Shown: in pieces, positions 21,019-32,137 of the stretch
How the letters are laid out: the number at the start of each line of letters is the position of its first letter
How positions within the stretch are numbered: the first letter of the stretch is position 1
NCBI RefSeq assembly: GCF_014639435.1
Contig: NZ_BMFZ01000002.1
Location: 434,001-498,000 of the forward strand
Direction of reading: 5' to 3'
Length of the DNA stretch: 64,000 bases
Source: Hafnia psychrotolerans
Lineage (GTDB): Bacteria; Pseudomonadota; Gammaproteobacteria; Enterobacterales; Enterobacteriaceae
Notes under the pieces: generated by a model
What the model was told of the DNA's origin: nothing
The model's input: the letters and a program-made list of their open reading frames with translations, nothing else
Databases searched by the model: none
Translations under genes and position numbers: made by a program

Positions 21019-21759
21019 ATGTCAGTTCAAGGTCGTATCCACTCTTATGAATCCTGTGGCACGGTAGATGGCCCAGGCATCCGTTTTATTGTTTTCTTCC
21101 AGGGCTGCCTGATGCGTTGCATGTATTGTCATAATCGAGATACCTGGGATACACACGGTGGTAAAGAGATCAATGTCGACGATTTAATGAAAGAAGTCGT
21201 GACTTATCGCCACTTTATGAATGCCTCTGGTGGCGGCGTTACTGCATCGGGTGGTGAAGCCATCCTGCAAGCTGAATTTGTGCGTGACTGGTTCCGTGCC
21301 TGTCAGAAAGAAGGGATTAATACCTGCCTGGATACCAACGGTTTTGTACGCCGCTATGATCCGGTCATTGATGAACTGCTTGATGTCACCGATCTGGTGA
21401 TGCTTGATTTGAAGCAAATGAACGACGATATCCATCAAAATCTGGTTGGCGTATCAAATCATCGTACGCTGGACTTTGCCCGTTATCTGGCAAAACGTAA
21501 TAAGCGCACTTGGATCCGCTATGTCGTCGTGCCTGGCTGGTCTGATGATGACAAATCAACGCATCTGCTGGGTGAGTTCACCAAAGATATGACGAATATC
21601 GAAAAAATTGAACTGCTGCCTTATCACGAACTGGGCAAGCATAAATGGACGGCAATGGGTGAAGAGTACGGTCTGGATGGTGTAAAACCGCCAACAAAAG
21701 AGATAATGGAACGCGTGAAAGGTATTCTTGAAGGTTACGGGCATAAAGTTATTTATTAA
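21019..21759 (+). CDS. pflA: Pyruvate formate-lyase activating enzyme
   Basis: 246 residues from ATG at 21019 ([20 protein letters not shown]), preceded by TTGGAGAA; a longer in-frame extension to 20941 is not needed. Radical SAM enzyme with the CxxxCxxC cluster in [10 protein letters not shown] (Cys about 30, 34, 37) and the GGE motif in [10 protein letters not shown]. Uses SAM to form the glycyl radical on PflB. Length equals the E. coli enzyme. Confidence 0.98.
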   Translation: MSVQGRIHSYESCGTVDGPGIRFIVFFQGCLMRCMYCHNRDTWDTHGGKEINVDDLMKEVVTYRHFMNASGGGVTASGGEAILQAEFVRDWFRACQKEGINTCLDTNGFVRRYDPVIDELLDVTDLVMLDLKQMNDDIHQNLVGVSNHRTLDFARYLAKRNKRTWIRYVVVPGWSDDDKSTHLLGEFTKDMTNIEKIELLPYHELGKHKWTAMGEEYGLDGVKPPTKEIMERVKGILEGYGHKVIY

Positions 21760-21784
21760 TTAAGCCGGCTAAAAAATTCACAAT

Positions 21785-21822
21785 AAAAATGCCCGAACTG
21801 CTATGATTTCGGGCATTTTTTT
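21785..21822. terminator. Bidirectional terminator between convergent pflA and ycaD
   Basis: AAAAATGCCCGAA, 9-base loop, TTCGGGCATTTTTTT-type structure with A- and T-tracts on both sides, so it can stop both pflA (plus) and ycaD (minus) transcripts. Confidence 0.88.
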
Positions 21823-21850
21823 CAGCAAGCAAATACTCAGTACATGCTTC

Positions 21851-22996
21851 TCAGGCAGCCGCCACCGGATTTTGATGTTTGTCGGCCTTGCGCAGCAGAA
21901 CCACCAAATATGCCAGCGCGACCACGGCAATCATCACAAAGAGTAAGCGGTCGGAATAACTTTGCATCAGCATAGCGGTCATGGTCGGGCCCGCCAAACT
22001 ACCCATGGTGTAACTCATCAACAACGCCTGATTCATTGCCACCAACTCGTCCACATTGACCTTTTCGCAAGCCCAGGACATCGCCACCGGATAGAGGGTG
22101 AACCCTGCGCAACCCAGAATAAACAGTGTTGGCGCCATAGCATAACCACTGAGCATCGCGATGCTACCAACAATCACCACAAAGACCTGCACACGTAACA
22201 CAATAAGACGGCCGTAACGATCGGCAAGGCGTCCGACAGGCCATTGCCCGATGATCCCAGAACTGACTAACAATGCCATCCAGTAGCCCACGTTGGCATC
22301 ACTCATACCCTGATGGTTCAGGAACAGTGGCATCAACCCATACAATGAACCCAAGATAATGCCCGATATCACACAACCATTAATACCCAGTCGGGCGCTG
22401 CGCCGCTTCAGCATCGGCCATACTGCCCCGTGTGGCTGACCGCTATCTTGGTTGGTGATATGGGTCAAAAGCAACGGCAGCATGGCAATAACAATCAATG
22501 ATGTTACCCACGGCAGCACATTGAGCAACTCGGTTGAGACCATACCAAGCATCAACTGACCAAAAACTGTCCCGATATAGTAAATGATCATGTAGGCCGC
22601 CATGAGCTGCCCCCGATTTTTAACCGTACCGCTACGCAGTAACGCACTCTCAACTACAACCCAAATTAGCGCACACCCCATGCCCGCAAAAAAACGCCAG
22701 CCAATCCAACTCCAGAATGTCATAGACAACGCCAGACCGGCGGTGGCGATAGCAAAAACAATGCAGGAGAGATAGTAACTGCGGTTAAAACCAATTCTTT
22801 TTATCAGCGCACCGGCGAGTAGCGTACCCACCAGATTTCCGCAATAGTATGAAGAGCTGACCAGCCCGACCTGCCAGGTTGGCAGCATTTCGTGACTCAG
22901 CCAGAGGGGGACTAAGGTGTTGAGAACTGCGATAGAAACCGTCAACAACAACAACCCACATAGTAATAAAACTACCGGGCGAGAATAGGCGGACAT
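21851..22996 (-). CDS. ycaD: YcaD family MFS transporter
   Basis: 381 residues, about the E. coli length (382). Twelve predicted membrane helices; the MFS loop signature appears as [14 protein letters not shown] and a degenerate one in the N-half ([14 protein letters not shown]). Substrate unknown. Convergent with pflA. No nearby gene suggests its cargo. Confidence 0.9.
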   Translation of the reverse strand: MSAYSRPVVLLLCGLLLLTVSIAVLNTLVPLWLSHEMLPTWQVGLVSSSYYCGNLVGTLLAGALIKRIGFNRSYYLSCIVFAIATAGLALSMTFWSWIGWRFFAGMGCALIWVVVESALLRSGTVKNRGQLMAAYMIIYYIGTVFGQLMLGMVSTELLNVLPWVTSLIVIAMLPLLLTHITNQDSGQPHGAVWPMLKRRSARLGINGCVISGIILGSLYGLMPLFLNHQGMSDANVGYWMALLVSSGIIGQWPVGRLADRYGRLIVLRVQVFVVIVGSIAMLSGYAMAPTLFILGCAGFTLYPVAMSWACEKVNVDELVAMNQALLMSYTMGSLAGPTMTAMLMQSYSDRLLFVMIAVVALAYLVVLLRKADKHQNPVAAA

Positions 22997-23135
22997 AGGA
23001 AGTTGGTGACCAAAGATGTGAAGAAATTGCGCGCATCATGCCACCAGCGAATTAAAAGTCAATCCGGTGAAAACGGTGATAAGCACAAACTGCAAGCCGA
23101 TGATTCAAATCACTCATCAATGGCGGTGGGCAGCC

Positions 23136-23696
23136 CTAGAGACTTAATAATGACAAATCAATATCACCATGATAACAAACGAGTTTACATTTTCCACAAC
23201 CATTGCAGCGGGTATTATCCACGACGGGTTGATTCTGTTGATTAAAAAATATTGCCGTGAGTGGACAGGCAATTTCGCACATCCGGCACAGATCATCCAA
23301 CCGCCCCAGACAACCTGCAGAAAGTATCGGGCGCAACCCGGTGTCCATGACCACCGAGACGTCTAATGCACCAGTCACACAAGCATGCGTACAAGCCCCA
23401 CAAAAATCACACTCTGCATAATCAATGGCGAGTTCAGGTTTACCGTCGGCGATAGAAATGATGCCCATCGGGCAGGCTTCACTACAAGCTCCGCAATCAT
23501 TACAAGCCTGCAAAAACAGCGGTTCCGCAATAGCCTGCGGTGGGCGAGCAACCTGCCGTTGTAATAGGCTGGAGTCCATTCCCTGGTGGACTGCACGCTG
23601 TCCCGATGCAAACAAGCCACGGAAAAGACCTCGGCGGGTCACCGTTCTCGTACTCATCCATGCCCGATAATAGCTGCTGTCGCGAGAATCACTCAT
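23136..23696 (-). CDS. NapF-like ferredoxin-type protein in the dms operon
   Basis: 186 residues. Several cysteine clusters for iron-sulfur centres: CNDCGACSEACP, CDFCGACTHAC, CRMCEIACP and CNGCGKCKLVCYHGD. The N-terminus has TRRGLFRG, as in NapF. NapF assists maturation of the molybdoenzyme NapA, and here it follows dmsD. The start ATG overlaps the dmsD stop by one base (TAATG), which supports the 23696 start and translational coupling. By context it may help load or protect Fe-S/Mo cofactors of DmsA. No nap genes are present in the window. Confidence 0.82.
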   Translation of the reverse strand: MSDSRDSSYYRAWMSTRTVTRRGLFRGLFASGQRAVHQGMDSSLLQRQVARPPQAIAEPLFLQACNDCGACSEACPMGIISIADGKPELAIDYAECDFCGACTHACVTGALDVSVVMDTGLRPILSAGCLGRLDDLCRMCEIACPLTAIFFNQQNQPVVDNTRCNGCGKCKLVCYHGDIDLSLLSL

Positions 23697-24304
23697 TAGT
23701 GATACAACTCACGCTCAATCATTGGCAATGCGCACTGCTCTTGCCAGCCCGTCAAAGTGAGCTGGGCCAACTGTGCAATCGCCTGATAAACAGGATTACC
23801 CGCTTGCTGCTCCAGTAATGCTAAATAACGGGAAGACCAGGGAAAGAGATGGGTCACTAAAAATACATCCAGCAAACCTGGGGAATGACTCGCCAACCAC
23901 GCGGCCATCATTAACATCAAACCGAAGTGGTCCTCCGGTTCTGCTTGTGTCAGGTTCGGTTCAATACCGTTCTGGTGCATCCATTCGCGCAGTGCCAGAG
24001 TTGAGTCACCAAACAGCACACTTTCACGATCCAGATATACCGATCCCCAGGGTGGCGCAGGTAAGGCATAAGGACCGATAAACAGACGCTGAAAGGCTTC
24101 TTCAACTGACTCAACAGGCCTCTTGCTGCTGGTTAATAGGGCTACGATCGGTAGCAAGTTTTCAGGCTCGCCATAGGGCCAGTCCTGTTCCCAATGACTG
24201 CTCTGCAACCACTGGATAAGAGGTCCTGCCTGCTCTGAGCTTGGTGAGAAATATAAGAGTGAACCTAGGATTTTACCGGTAACGGCGATGGTTTCTGCTG
24301 ACAT
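23696..24304 (-). CDS. dmsD: Tat proofreading chaperone DmsD (TorD/DmsD family)
   Basis: 202 residues, all-helical TorD/DmsD fold by similarity. Binds the twin-arginine signal of DmsA until cofactor insertion is complete. Seen: LFIGPYALPAPPWGSVYLDRE and EPEDHFGLMLMMAAWL, the conserved DmsD core. Encoded after dmsC and coupled to the NapF-like gene. In E. coli dmsD belongs to the ynfEFGH operon, so this arrangement combines features of both loci. Confidence 0.9.
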   Translation of the reverse strand: MSAETIAVTGKILGSLLYFSPSSEQAGPLIQWLQSSHWEQDWPYGEPENLLPIVALLTSSKRPVESVEEAFQRLFIGPYALPAPPWGSVYLDRESVLFGDSTLALREWMHQNGIEPNLTQAEPEDHFGLMLMMAAWLASHSPGLLDVFLVTHLFPWSSRYLALLEQQAGNPVYQAIAQLAQLTLTGWQEQCALPMIERELYH

Positions 24305-24323
24305 AAATCACTCATTTTGAAAG

Positions 24324-24349
24324 CGCGCATTGCCGCTAAGCAATGCGCG
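24324..24349. repeat. Perfect stem-loop between dmsC and dmsD
   Basis: CGCGCATTGC, loop CGCTAA, GCAATGCGCG: a 10-bp perfect stem filling most of the 54-bp gap. No T-run of terminator quality follows, so it more likely segments or stabilises the operon mRNA, giving different levels of dmsABC and dmsD-napF. Confidence 0.6.
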
Positions 24350-24358
24350 AGGGGAAGA

Positions 24359-25216
24359 TTAACTGCCGATTGCCATACCCACGGTCATATGCAAGCCGTA
24401 GAAAATCGCACGCCCAATCAGCTCACTGGCGAAGACCAGCACAAAGGCCAGAACCATTGAGGCTAATGCCGGGCGTTTACGCATGATCAGAGGACAGAAC
24501 CAGCAGCCCAACCCCAGAGCAATCAGCACCAGCCGCCATGCAGACAGTGTGCCGTATTGCGGGATGAGTGCTGAAGCCGCCTGAACCGAGCTGTTGATCA
24601 TCGCCAGACTGGCACCCTGCATGATCACAACCGCGAAACTGACCATCAGCGCTGCAAGGCTAATCATCGGCAACAGGCGTAATGTACGACGCTCAATGTT
24701 TGCCATACGCAACAGCAGCGCAGCGAGCAATGGACCACCAATGAATACCGTCAGACCAAAACTCAGCGCGGTATAGGCGTTATTCCAGGTAGGCACCGTG
24801 TCGATTTTATACACAAGGCACATGGCATAAACAAAGCCAACGCCCGCCAGCATAGTGATCACCAGCCAGATCTTACCTAACGCCGGAGGTATTTTGTTCA
24901 GTATGGCCAGCAGCCAATAAATACCGCCCAGCGCGAAGAACAAAGAGCCGCTGCCGATTTCGTTACTCAGTGCCGAAGCCCCGAGACGATTCAGTGAGTT
25001 GAACGCTCTGAGTGGCGAACCGAGATGCAGCAATGAGGCAATAAACGCCAGTCCCATTAATACCCACAGGCAAAACATCGACAAGTGGATACGTCGTGCC
25101 TCTTCCTCGGTACATTTTCCCAGTAAAACCAAGGCTAAGACGATAAAACCACCCACCACACATTGCCCTAATACGGTAAAGACCATCAAAGGCCATTCGT
25201 GCCATCCGTTTCCCAT
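24359..25216 (-). CDS. dmsC: DMSO reductase membrane anchor subunit DmsC
   Basis: 285 residues from ATG at 25216 (MGNGWHEWPLMVFTVLGQ). The perfect GAAGGAGG ribosome-binding site six bases upstream lies inside the last codons of dmsB and excludes the in-frame ATG at 25240. Eight-helix quinol-oxidising membrane anchor of the DmsC family; MHLGSP-like and NSLNRLGASALSNEI motifs are present (HLGSPLRAFNSLNRLG). Holds DmsAB at the inner membrane. Confidence 0.95.
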   Translation of the reverse strand: MGNGWHEWPLMVFTVLGQCVVGGFIVLALVLLGKCTEEEARRIHLSMFCLWVLMGLAFIASLLHLGSPLRAFNSLNRLGASALSNEIGSGSLFFALGGIYWLLAILNKIPPALGKIWLVITMLAGVGFVYAMCLVYKIDTVPTWNNAYTALSFGLTVFIGGPLLAALLLRMANIERRTLRLLPMISLAALMVSFAVVIMQGASLAMINSSVQAASALIPQYGTLSAWRLVLIALGLGCWFCPLIMRKRPALASMVLAFVLVFASELIGRAIFYGLHMTVGMAIGS

Positions 25217-25217
25217 C

Positions 25218-25835
25218 TTAAACCTCCTTCGGGTTAGCAAGATATCCAGAGGTATCGCCTACAGGGCGGCAATTTGCATTGGGCTTGATGACAATACTCG
25301 GCTTAGTGAAGTGCGCCTCTGGCAGAGGTGCGACCTGTGCCAGCGTGCCGTATTTAGCCCGCAACTCCTCAATAGGTGCCATATCCAGTGCACGCAGCGG
25401 ACAAGATTCTACGCAAATGGGTTTTTTGCCCTCGGCCACACGTTCATAGCAGCCGTCACACTTGGTCATGTGACCTTTAGCCTCATTATATTGTGGTGCA
25501 CCATACGGACAGGCCATGTGGCAATAACGGCAACCTATGCAGATATCTTCGTTAACCACCACAAAACCATCATCGCGTTTATGCATCGCGCCAGTCGGAC
25601 ACACCTTGGTACAGGCCGGGTCTTCACAATGGTTGCAGGCAATCGACAGATAGTAGGCAAAGACATTCTGATGCCATCCATCACCATCCTGCTGCCAGTC
25701 ACCACCGGCGTATTCGTAGATACGGCGGAAACTGACATCCGGCGTCAAATTTTTGAAATCTTTACAGGCCAGTTCACACGTCTTACAACCGGTGCAGCGG
25801 CTCGAATCAATATAAAAACCGTATTGGGTTGTCAT
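25218..25835 (-). CDS. dmsB: DMSO reductase iron-sulfur subunit DmsB
   Basis: 205 residues. Electron-transfer subunit with four [4Fe-4S] clusters: CTGCKTCELACKD, CNHCEDPACTKVCPTGA, CIGCRYCHMACPYGAP and CDGCYER...CVESCPLRAL. Transfers electrons from DmsC to the molybdopterin subunit DmsA. 11 bp after dmsA; its end encodes the dmsC ribosome-binding site. Confidence 0.96.
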   Translation of the reverse strand: MTTQYGFYIDSSRCTGCKTCELACKDFKNLTPDVSFRRIYEYAGGDWQQDGDGWHQNVFAYYLSIACNHCEDPACTKVCPTGAMHKRDDGFVVVNEDICIGCRYCHMACPYGAPQYNEAKGHMTKCDGCYERVAEGKKPICVESCPLRALDMAPIEELRAKYGTLAQVAPLPEAHFTKPSIVIKPNANCRPVGDTSGYLANPKEV

Positions 25836-25846
25836 AAATTATTCCT

Positions 25847-28294
25847 TTAAACCTTCGCCACTTGCACAAGGTTGGTATGAGAAGGATTACCTTTCGCCAG
25901 AGGAGAAGGCCGCTGAGAAGTCAGAACGTTAATGCTGCCAGCGCGGTCTATTTTTTTGCTGTCAGGCGAATACCATGCCCCCTCGCCCAGCGCCACCACA
26001 CCAGGCATCATGCGCGGAGTGACTTTGGCAGCAATCTGAACTTCGCCGCGATCATTGAAAATGCGGATCATGTCCCCGTTGGAGATATTGCGAATAGCCG
26101 CATCCATCGGATTGATCCACATTTCCTGACGGCACGATGCCTTCAATACGTCAACATTGCCGTAGGTAGAATGGGTTCGGGCTTTGTAGTGGAAACCGGT
26201 CAACTGCAGCGGGAAACGGCTTGCCAGCGGATCATCATAATTTTCAAATCCGGCAGCGTAGATTGGCAGCGGGTCAATCACGTCATCTGGTGCTAATTGC
26301 CATCTGGAAGCGATTTCAGCCAAACCGGCTGAATAGATTTCAATTTTACCCGATGGGGTTTCCAGCGGATTAACTTTAGGATCCTGGCGGAAGGCTTTGT
26401 AGGCAACATGATGCCCTTGAGGATCACGCTGCTTGAAGATCCCTTGCTGACGGAAGGTATCGAAGTCGGGTAATTCAGGGATAGCCTGCATCGATTGCTG
26501 ATACAAATGACGCATCCACTCTTCCTGAGTACGGCCTTCAGTAAAGCGCTGCTCTACCCCCATGCGCTTGGCAATTTCGCTGGTCATGGTGTAGATATTT
26601 TTGCATTCAAAACGCGGTTCAATGACCTGATCGGCAAAAATGACATAGGCCATGTTACCGGCAGAGGCATCCAGACAGAAGTCCATCTGCTCGGAGGCGG
26701 TGCAATCGGGCAAGACGATGTCTGCGTATTTGGCTGAAGAGGTCATGTGGTTGTCGATCACCACAATCATCTCGCACTGTTTGTCATCCTGTAGAATTTC
26801 ATGAGTACGGTTAATCTCAGAATGCTGGTTAATCAGGCAGTTACCCGCGTAGTTCCAGATGAACTTGATAGGAACATCGAGTTTATCCTTACCACGTACA
26901 CCATCACGTGTGGCCGTCATTTCAGTGGCGCGGACAATAGCGTCGGTCCACATAAACATTGAAATGCTGGTCTCAACCGGATTTTCCAGAGTTGGCATAC
27001 GCACAAACGGCAGGCTGTAAGAACCTTCACGCGCGCCAGAGTTACCGCCATGAATACCGACGTTTCCGGTTAAGATTGCCAGCATAGCAATAGCTCGGGT
27101 GACAATTTCACCGTTGGCATGGCGTTGCGGGCCCCAGCCTTGAGAAATATACGCGGGTTTGGCTTGGCCAATTTCACAACCAAGTTTGAAGATTTTATCG
27201 GCTGGAATACCGGTTATTTTAGCTGCCCACTCCGGCGTTTTAGCCGTAGCGTCGTCACCTTCGCCCAAAATATAAGCTTTATAGTGACCATTTATTGGTG
27301 CGCCAGCAGGCATGGTTTTTTCGTCATAACCGACGCAATATTTATCCAGGAATGGCTGGTCGACAAGATTCTCGGTGATCATGACATAGGCCAATGCAGT
27401 AGCCAGAGCACCATCGGTTCCGGGCCGAATTGGCAGCCACTCATCTTCACGACCTGCGCCAGTATCGGTATAACGCGGATCGATGATGATCATTCGCGCA
27501 TTAGACTTTTGCCGTGCCTGTTCGACGTAATAGGTTACGCCACCGCCGCTCATGCGTGTTTCACCCGGATTATTACCGAACAGCACCACTAACTTACTAT
27601 TCTCGATGTCTGACGGGCTATTGCCATCAGCCCAACCGCCATAGGTATAGTTCAGGCCTGCAGCAATTTGTGCCGAGCTGTAGTCACCATAGTGATTGAG
27701 ATAACCACCGCAACAATTCATCAGGCGGGCGATCAGTGTCGAACCCGGCGGCCATGAGCGGGTCATGGTCCCACCAAGAGTACCGGTACCATAATTGAGG
27801 TAGATGGCTTCGTTGCCATATTTGCTGATGATATCTTTCATGCTAACGGCAATGGCGTCGTAAGCCTCTTCCCAACTGATGCGCTTGAATTTTCCTTCAC
27901 CACGCGCACCGACGCGCTTCATCGGATATTTAAGTCTATCAGGGTTGTAAACCCGCCGGCGCATCGAACGGCCACGCAGGCAGGCACGGACCTGATGCAA
28001 CCCTTCATAGTTATCATCACCGGTGTTGTCAGTTTCAACATAACTGATCTCACCATTAACGACATGCATTCTCAGCGGACAGCGGCTACCGCAATTGACG
28101 GTACAGGCACTCCATACCACTTTTTCGTTAGCTAATGGTTTACCAGCCTGCGTTTCAGCGGCCTGAATCTTGCGAAATGGCAGAGAAACACCACCGGCTA
28201 CTGCAGCTAAACTGACCAAGGCAGAACTTTTCATCAATGTACGGCGGGTGATGCCTGTAATCCCGACAGGGGATGGTATTTTTTTTTCCGACAT
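25847..28294 (-). CDS. dmsA: DMSO reductase catalytic subunit DmsA
   Basis: 815 residues. Molybdopterin-bisMGD oxidoreductase of anaerobic respiration. Twin-arginine signal TRRTLMKSSALVSLAAVAGG at residues about 16-35, so exported by Tat, consistent with dmsD in the operon. FS0 cluster region CTVNCGSRCPLRMHV (about 57-71), TRSWPPGSTLIARLMNCCGG and GNNPGETRMSGGG follow. C-terminal MopB domain with HSTYGNVDVL. Could be the DmsA or the YnfE/F branch; gene context with dmsBC favours dmsA. Confidence 0.95.
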   Translation of the reverse strand: MSEKKIPSPVGITGITRRTLMKSSALVSLAAVAGGVSLPFRKIQAAETQAGKPLANEKVVWSACTVNCGSRCPLRMHVVNGEISYVETDNTGDDNYEGLHQVRACLRGRSMRRRVYNPDRLKYPMKRVGARGEGKFKRISWEEAYDAIAVSMKDIISKYGNEAIYLNYGTGTLGGTMTRSWPPGSTLIARLMNCCGGYLNHYGDYSSAQIAAGLNYTYGGWADGNSPSDIENSKLVVLFGNNPGETRMSGGGVTYYVEQARQKSNARMIIIDPRYTDTGAGREDEWLPIRPGTDGALATALAYVMITENLVDQPFLDKYCVGYDEKTMPAGAPINGHYKAYILGEGDDATAKTPEWAAKITGIPADKIFKLGCEIGQAKPAYISQGWGPQRHANGEIVTRAIAMLAILTGNVGIHGGNSGAREGSYSLPFVRMPTLENPVETSISMFMWTDAIVRATEMTATRDGVRGKDKLDVPIKFIWNYAGNCLINQHSEINRTHEILQDDKQCEMIVVIDNHMTSSAKYADIVLPDCTASEQMDFCLDASAGNMAYVIFADQVIEPRFECKNIYTMTSEIAKRMGVEQRFTEGRTQEEWMRHLYQQSMQAIPELPDFDTFRQQGIFKQRDPQGHHVAYKAFRQDPKVNPLETPSGKIEIYSAGLAEIASRWQLAPDDVIDPLPIYAAGFENYDDPLASRFPLQLTGFHYKARTHSTYGNVDVLKASCRQEMWINPMDAAIRNISNGDMIRIFNDRGEVQIAAKVTPRMMPGVVALGEGAWYSPDSKKIDRAGSINVLTSQRPSPLAKGNPSHTNLVQVAKV

Positions 28295-28429
28295 GCTCTG
28301 GCTCCGTTAATCAACCTGATTTCCCCGCGTCCGTAAATGGCGAACACTGTAACGGGTTATGGTGAAGTGGAGTGGGTCAGAAAAGCGATAGTAATGGAAT
28401 GTCGCAATATACCCACTCAAACAGAGTGG

Positions 28430-28470
28430 ATATTACTCACTAAGAGGTACAGAACTTTGTTTACTATCAA
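28430..28470 (-). promoter_or_regulatory. FNR-dependent class II promoter of dmsABC (candidate)
   Basis: TTGTTTACTATCAA at 28457-28470 matches the FNR consensus TTGAT-N4-ATCAA with a single mismatch. On the minus strand TAATAT (28435-28430) is a good -10, placing the FNR centre about -41 from the predicted start near 28423. A TACCTCT NarL-like heptamer (28449-28443, minus) lies between them, fitting nitrate repression known for dms operons. An inverted repeat CCACTC/GAGTGG spans 28413-28429. Confidence 0.6.
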
Positions 28471-28532
28471 AGAAGGAAGGGTTCAACTAAAGCGAACAGT
28501 AGAAACATCGTGCTGCTCACAATTTCACAAAT

Positions 28533-28558
28533 AAAAAAGGCGCTCACAGGCGCCTTTT
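28533..28558 (-). terminator. Rho-independent terminator of serS
   Basis: On the minus strand AAAAGGCGC / GCGCCTTTT-type stem with a short loop, then TTTTTT. 28 bp past the serS stop. Confidence 0.88.
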
Positions 28559-28585
28559 CGATATATTATAGAATACATAGCGCTT

Positions 28586-29944
<1,359 letters not shown>

Positions 29945-29984
29945 TCAAAGAGTTACCAGAAGTCACCTTACCGCAAGAGTAAAA

Positions 29985-31328
29985 TTAGCGGTAGCGTTTT
30001 GTCGGGCTATTTTGATCTTGTTCAGTCAACCATGCCAGCTTTTCGCCGATCTTGCCTTCCAGCCCGCGAGATGATGGATAATAGTACTGCGTTTTCGCCA
30101 TTTGCGGCGGGAAGTAGTTCTCACCAGCAGCATAGGCGTTGGTTTCATCATGGGCGTAACGGTATTCCGCACCCAGCCCCATTTCTTTCATCAGTTTTGT
30201 TGGTGCGTTACGTAAATGCTCAGGCACGTCATAGTCTGACTGTTCACGGGCGTCCCTCATTGCAGCTTTGAACGCGGTGTAGACCGCATTGCTTTTTGGT
30301 GCGCAGGCCAGATAGACGATCGCTTGGGCGATAGCCCGCTCACCTTCTGCCGGACCGACACGGGTAAAACAATCCCAGGCGGAAATGGCAACTTGCATAG
30401 CGCGGGGATCGGCATTCCCCACATCCTCTGAGGCAATCGCCAGCAAACGGCGGGCAACATACAACGGATCGCCTCCCGCTGTAATAATGCGCGCATACCA
30501 GTAAAGCGCCGCATCCGGCGAGGAGCCACGTACGGATTTGTGCAACGCAGAGATCAGATCATAGTAACGATCGCCTTTGTTATCAAAACGCGCACTGCGT
30601 TCACCGGCAATCTCGGTCAGCAGTGCTGGGGTTAATGTGCGAACGCCCTTGGCATCAATTTCAGCCATATCAGCCATCATTTCGATGCTATTCAGCGCGC
30701 GGCGAGCATCGCCATTCACCAGTTCGGAAAGCATACGGCGGGTTTCATCTGGGACCACAATCTTTTGGTCGGCGTAACCGCGCTCTTTATTGGTTAACGC
30801 CTGATCAATGACTTTCTCTATATCTTCAGCCGTCAGGGACTTAAGCAAATAGACTCGCGCACGGGAAAGCAGCGCGGAGTTCAGTTCAAAAGAGGGGTTT
30901 TCTGTGGTGGCACCAATAAAAGTGATGGTGCCATCTTCTATGTGCGGCAGGAAAGCATCCTGCTGGCTTTTGTTGAACCGGTGCACTTCATCCACAAACA
31001 GTATGGTACGCCTACCCGCATCACGGTTTTGCCGCGCGCGCTCGATGGCTTCGCGAATCTCTTTAATACCTGAGGTCACGGCCGAGATGCGTTCAACATC
31101 TGCGCTAGCGTAACGCCCAATAAGTTCTGCCAGCGTCGTTTTCCCCGTTCCCGGTGGTCCCCAGAGGATCATCGAATGCAACTGCCCCGCTTCTATTGCG
31201 CGAGGCAGTGGTTTACCCGGTGCCAAAAGATGTTGCTGACCAATATACTCTGCAAGAGAAACTGGCCGCATTCTCGCGGCCAGTGGCTGGAACTCGTTGT
31301 GGGAAAAATCGAGTGACAGATTACTCAA
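29985..31328 (-). CDS. rarA: Replication-associated recombination protein RarA (MgsA)
   Basis: 447 residues, same as E. coli. AAA+ ATPase related to clamp-loader subunits and eukaryotic WRNIP1, acting at stalled forks. Walker [10 protein letters not shown] (about 57-65), Walker [11 protein letters not shown], sensor 1 [13 protein letters not shown]-terminal tetramerisation part. Follows lolA by 7 bp, so the two are cotranscribed. Confidence 0.97.
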   Translation of the reverse strand: MSNLSLDFSHNEFQPLAARMRPVSLAEYIGQQHLLAPGKPLPRAIEAGQLHSMILWGPPGTGKTTLAELIGRYASADVERISAVTSGIKEIREAIERARQNRDAGRRTILFVDEVHRFNKSQQDAFLPHIEDGTITFIGATTENPSFELNSALLSRARVYLLKSLTAEDIEKVIDQALTNKERGYADQKIVVPDETRRMLSELVNGDARRALNSIEMMADMAEIDAKGVRTLTPALLTEIAGERSARFDNKGDRYYDLISALHKSVRGSSPDAALYWYARIITAGGDPLYVARRLLAIASEDVGNADPRAMQVAISAWDCFTRVGPAEGERAIAQAIVYLACAPKSNAVYTAFKAAMRDAREQSDYDVPEHLRNAPTKLMKEMGLGAEYRYAHDETNAYAAGENYFPPQMAKTQYYYPSSRGLEGKIGEKLAWLTEQDQNSPTKRYR

Positions 31329-31335
31329 AGGGACC

Positions 31336-31944
31336 TCACTGGCGCTGATCGTCCACCGTCACACCTTTCGGCGGTGTAAATTTAAATTTAGCATCATCAA
31401 CCGACGAATTTTGCTGGCCTTTCAGGCTATATGCACTTTTCTGACCATCTTGCTCAACCGCAGTAAAGCTCTTAATGGTGCCAGTAGGCGTAACGTTAAT
31501 GGTGAACTGCTTAAGATTACCGGTTGTTGCTTTCGGCGTTAATTCGAAATCATCGCCTTTCTGTTTGATATTATATTTTGACCAGTCACTACTGTCGTTG
31601 CGGGTGATCAGCATAAACGGCGTGTTACCGGTGGCATTTTTCAGCCAGGTTGCAGTCACTTGTTCGACAAATGGGTTATAGAACCACAGAGTTTTGCCAT
31701 CCGAGACCAGGATACTTTCATCCGGTGACGTCATGTGCCAGTTGAATAAGTTTGGACGTTTAACCCACAGCTCGCCTTCGCCCTGCTGAACGGCAGCCCC
31801 ATCACTGGTGACCGTTTGGGTGAAACTGGCATGGAACGTATTGAGTTTGCCGAGACGGCTTTTCAAGTCACTGCTGGCATCGGCGAATACCGATGTGGAA
31901 GTCAATGCAGTCAGTAAACAACCTACTACTAACAATTTTTTCAT
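31336..31944 (-). CDS. lolA: Outer-membrane lipoprotein carrier LolA
   Basis: 202 residues. Periplasmic chaperone that takes lipoproteins from LolCDE to LolB. Signal peptide [21 protein letters not shown] with likely cleavage after residue 21. Mature part shows the LolA beta-barrel pattern, including [15 protein letters not shown] (conserved Arg) and the C-terminal [13 protein letters not shown]. In the ftsK-lolA-rarA order. Confidence 0.97.
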   Translation of the reverse strand: MKKLLVVGCLLTALTSTSVFADASSDLKSRLGKLNTFHASFTQTVTSDGAAVQQGEGELWVKRPNLFNWHMTSPDESILVSDGKTLWFYNPFVEQVTATWLKNATGNTPFMLITRNDSSDWSKYNIKQKGDDFELTPKATTGNLKQFTINVTPTGTIKSFTAVEQDGQKSAYSLKGQQNSSVDDAKFKFTPPKGVTVDDQRQ

Positions 31945-32088
31945 TCTTATACTTACCTCAGAAATCTATTGCGGCTAAGACGTTGCCCTGCGCACATAGC
32001 GAAAGACGCATGTTGCGAACTCTAGCCGAGGCTGGCGCACAAAGGTAGCTCATTCGTCTGAAAAGCTTGCGGTTTACGCTTCTTTGCA

Positions 32089-32115
32089 CAAAGGACCGCC
32101 ACGGCGGTCCTTTGT
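32089..32115. repeat. Long inverted repeat between ftsK and lolA
   Basis: CAAAGGACCGCC / GGCGGTCCTTTG, 12-bp perfect arms around a very short centre. It lies 22 bp past the ftsK stop. Without a U-run it is only a weak terminator candidate, perhaps a processing site before lolA. Confidence 0.55.
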
Positions 32116-32137
32116 GACTCGCTGGCTTTGCCGACGT

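Noticed and set aside
24999-25850. 283-codon open frame on the plus strand across dmsC-dmsB
   Set aside because: Antisense to two well-supported dms genes; no recognisable protein features.
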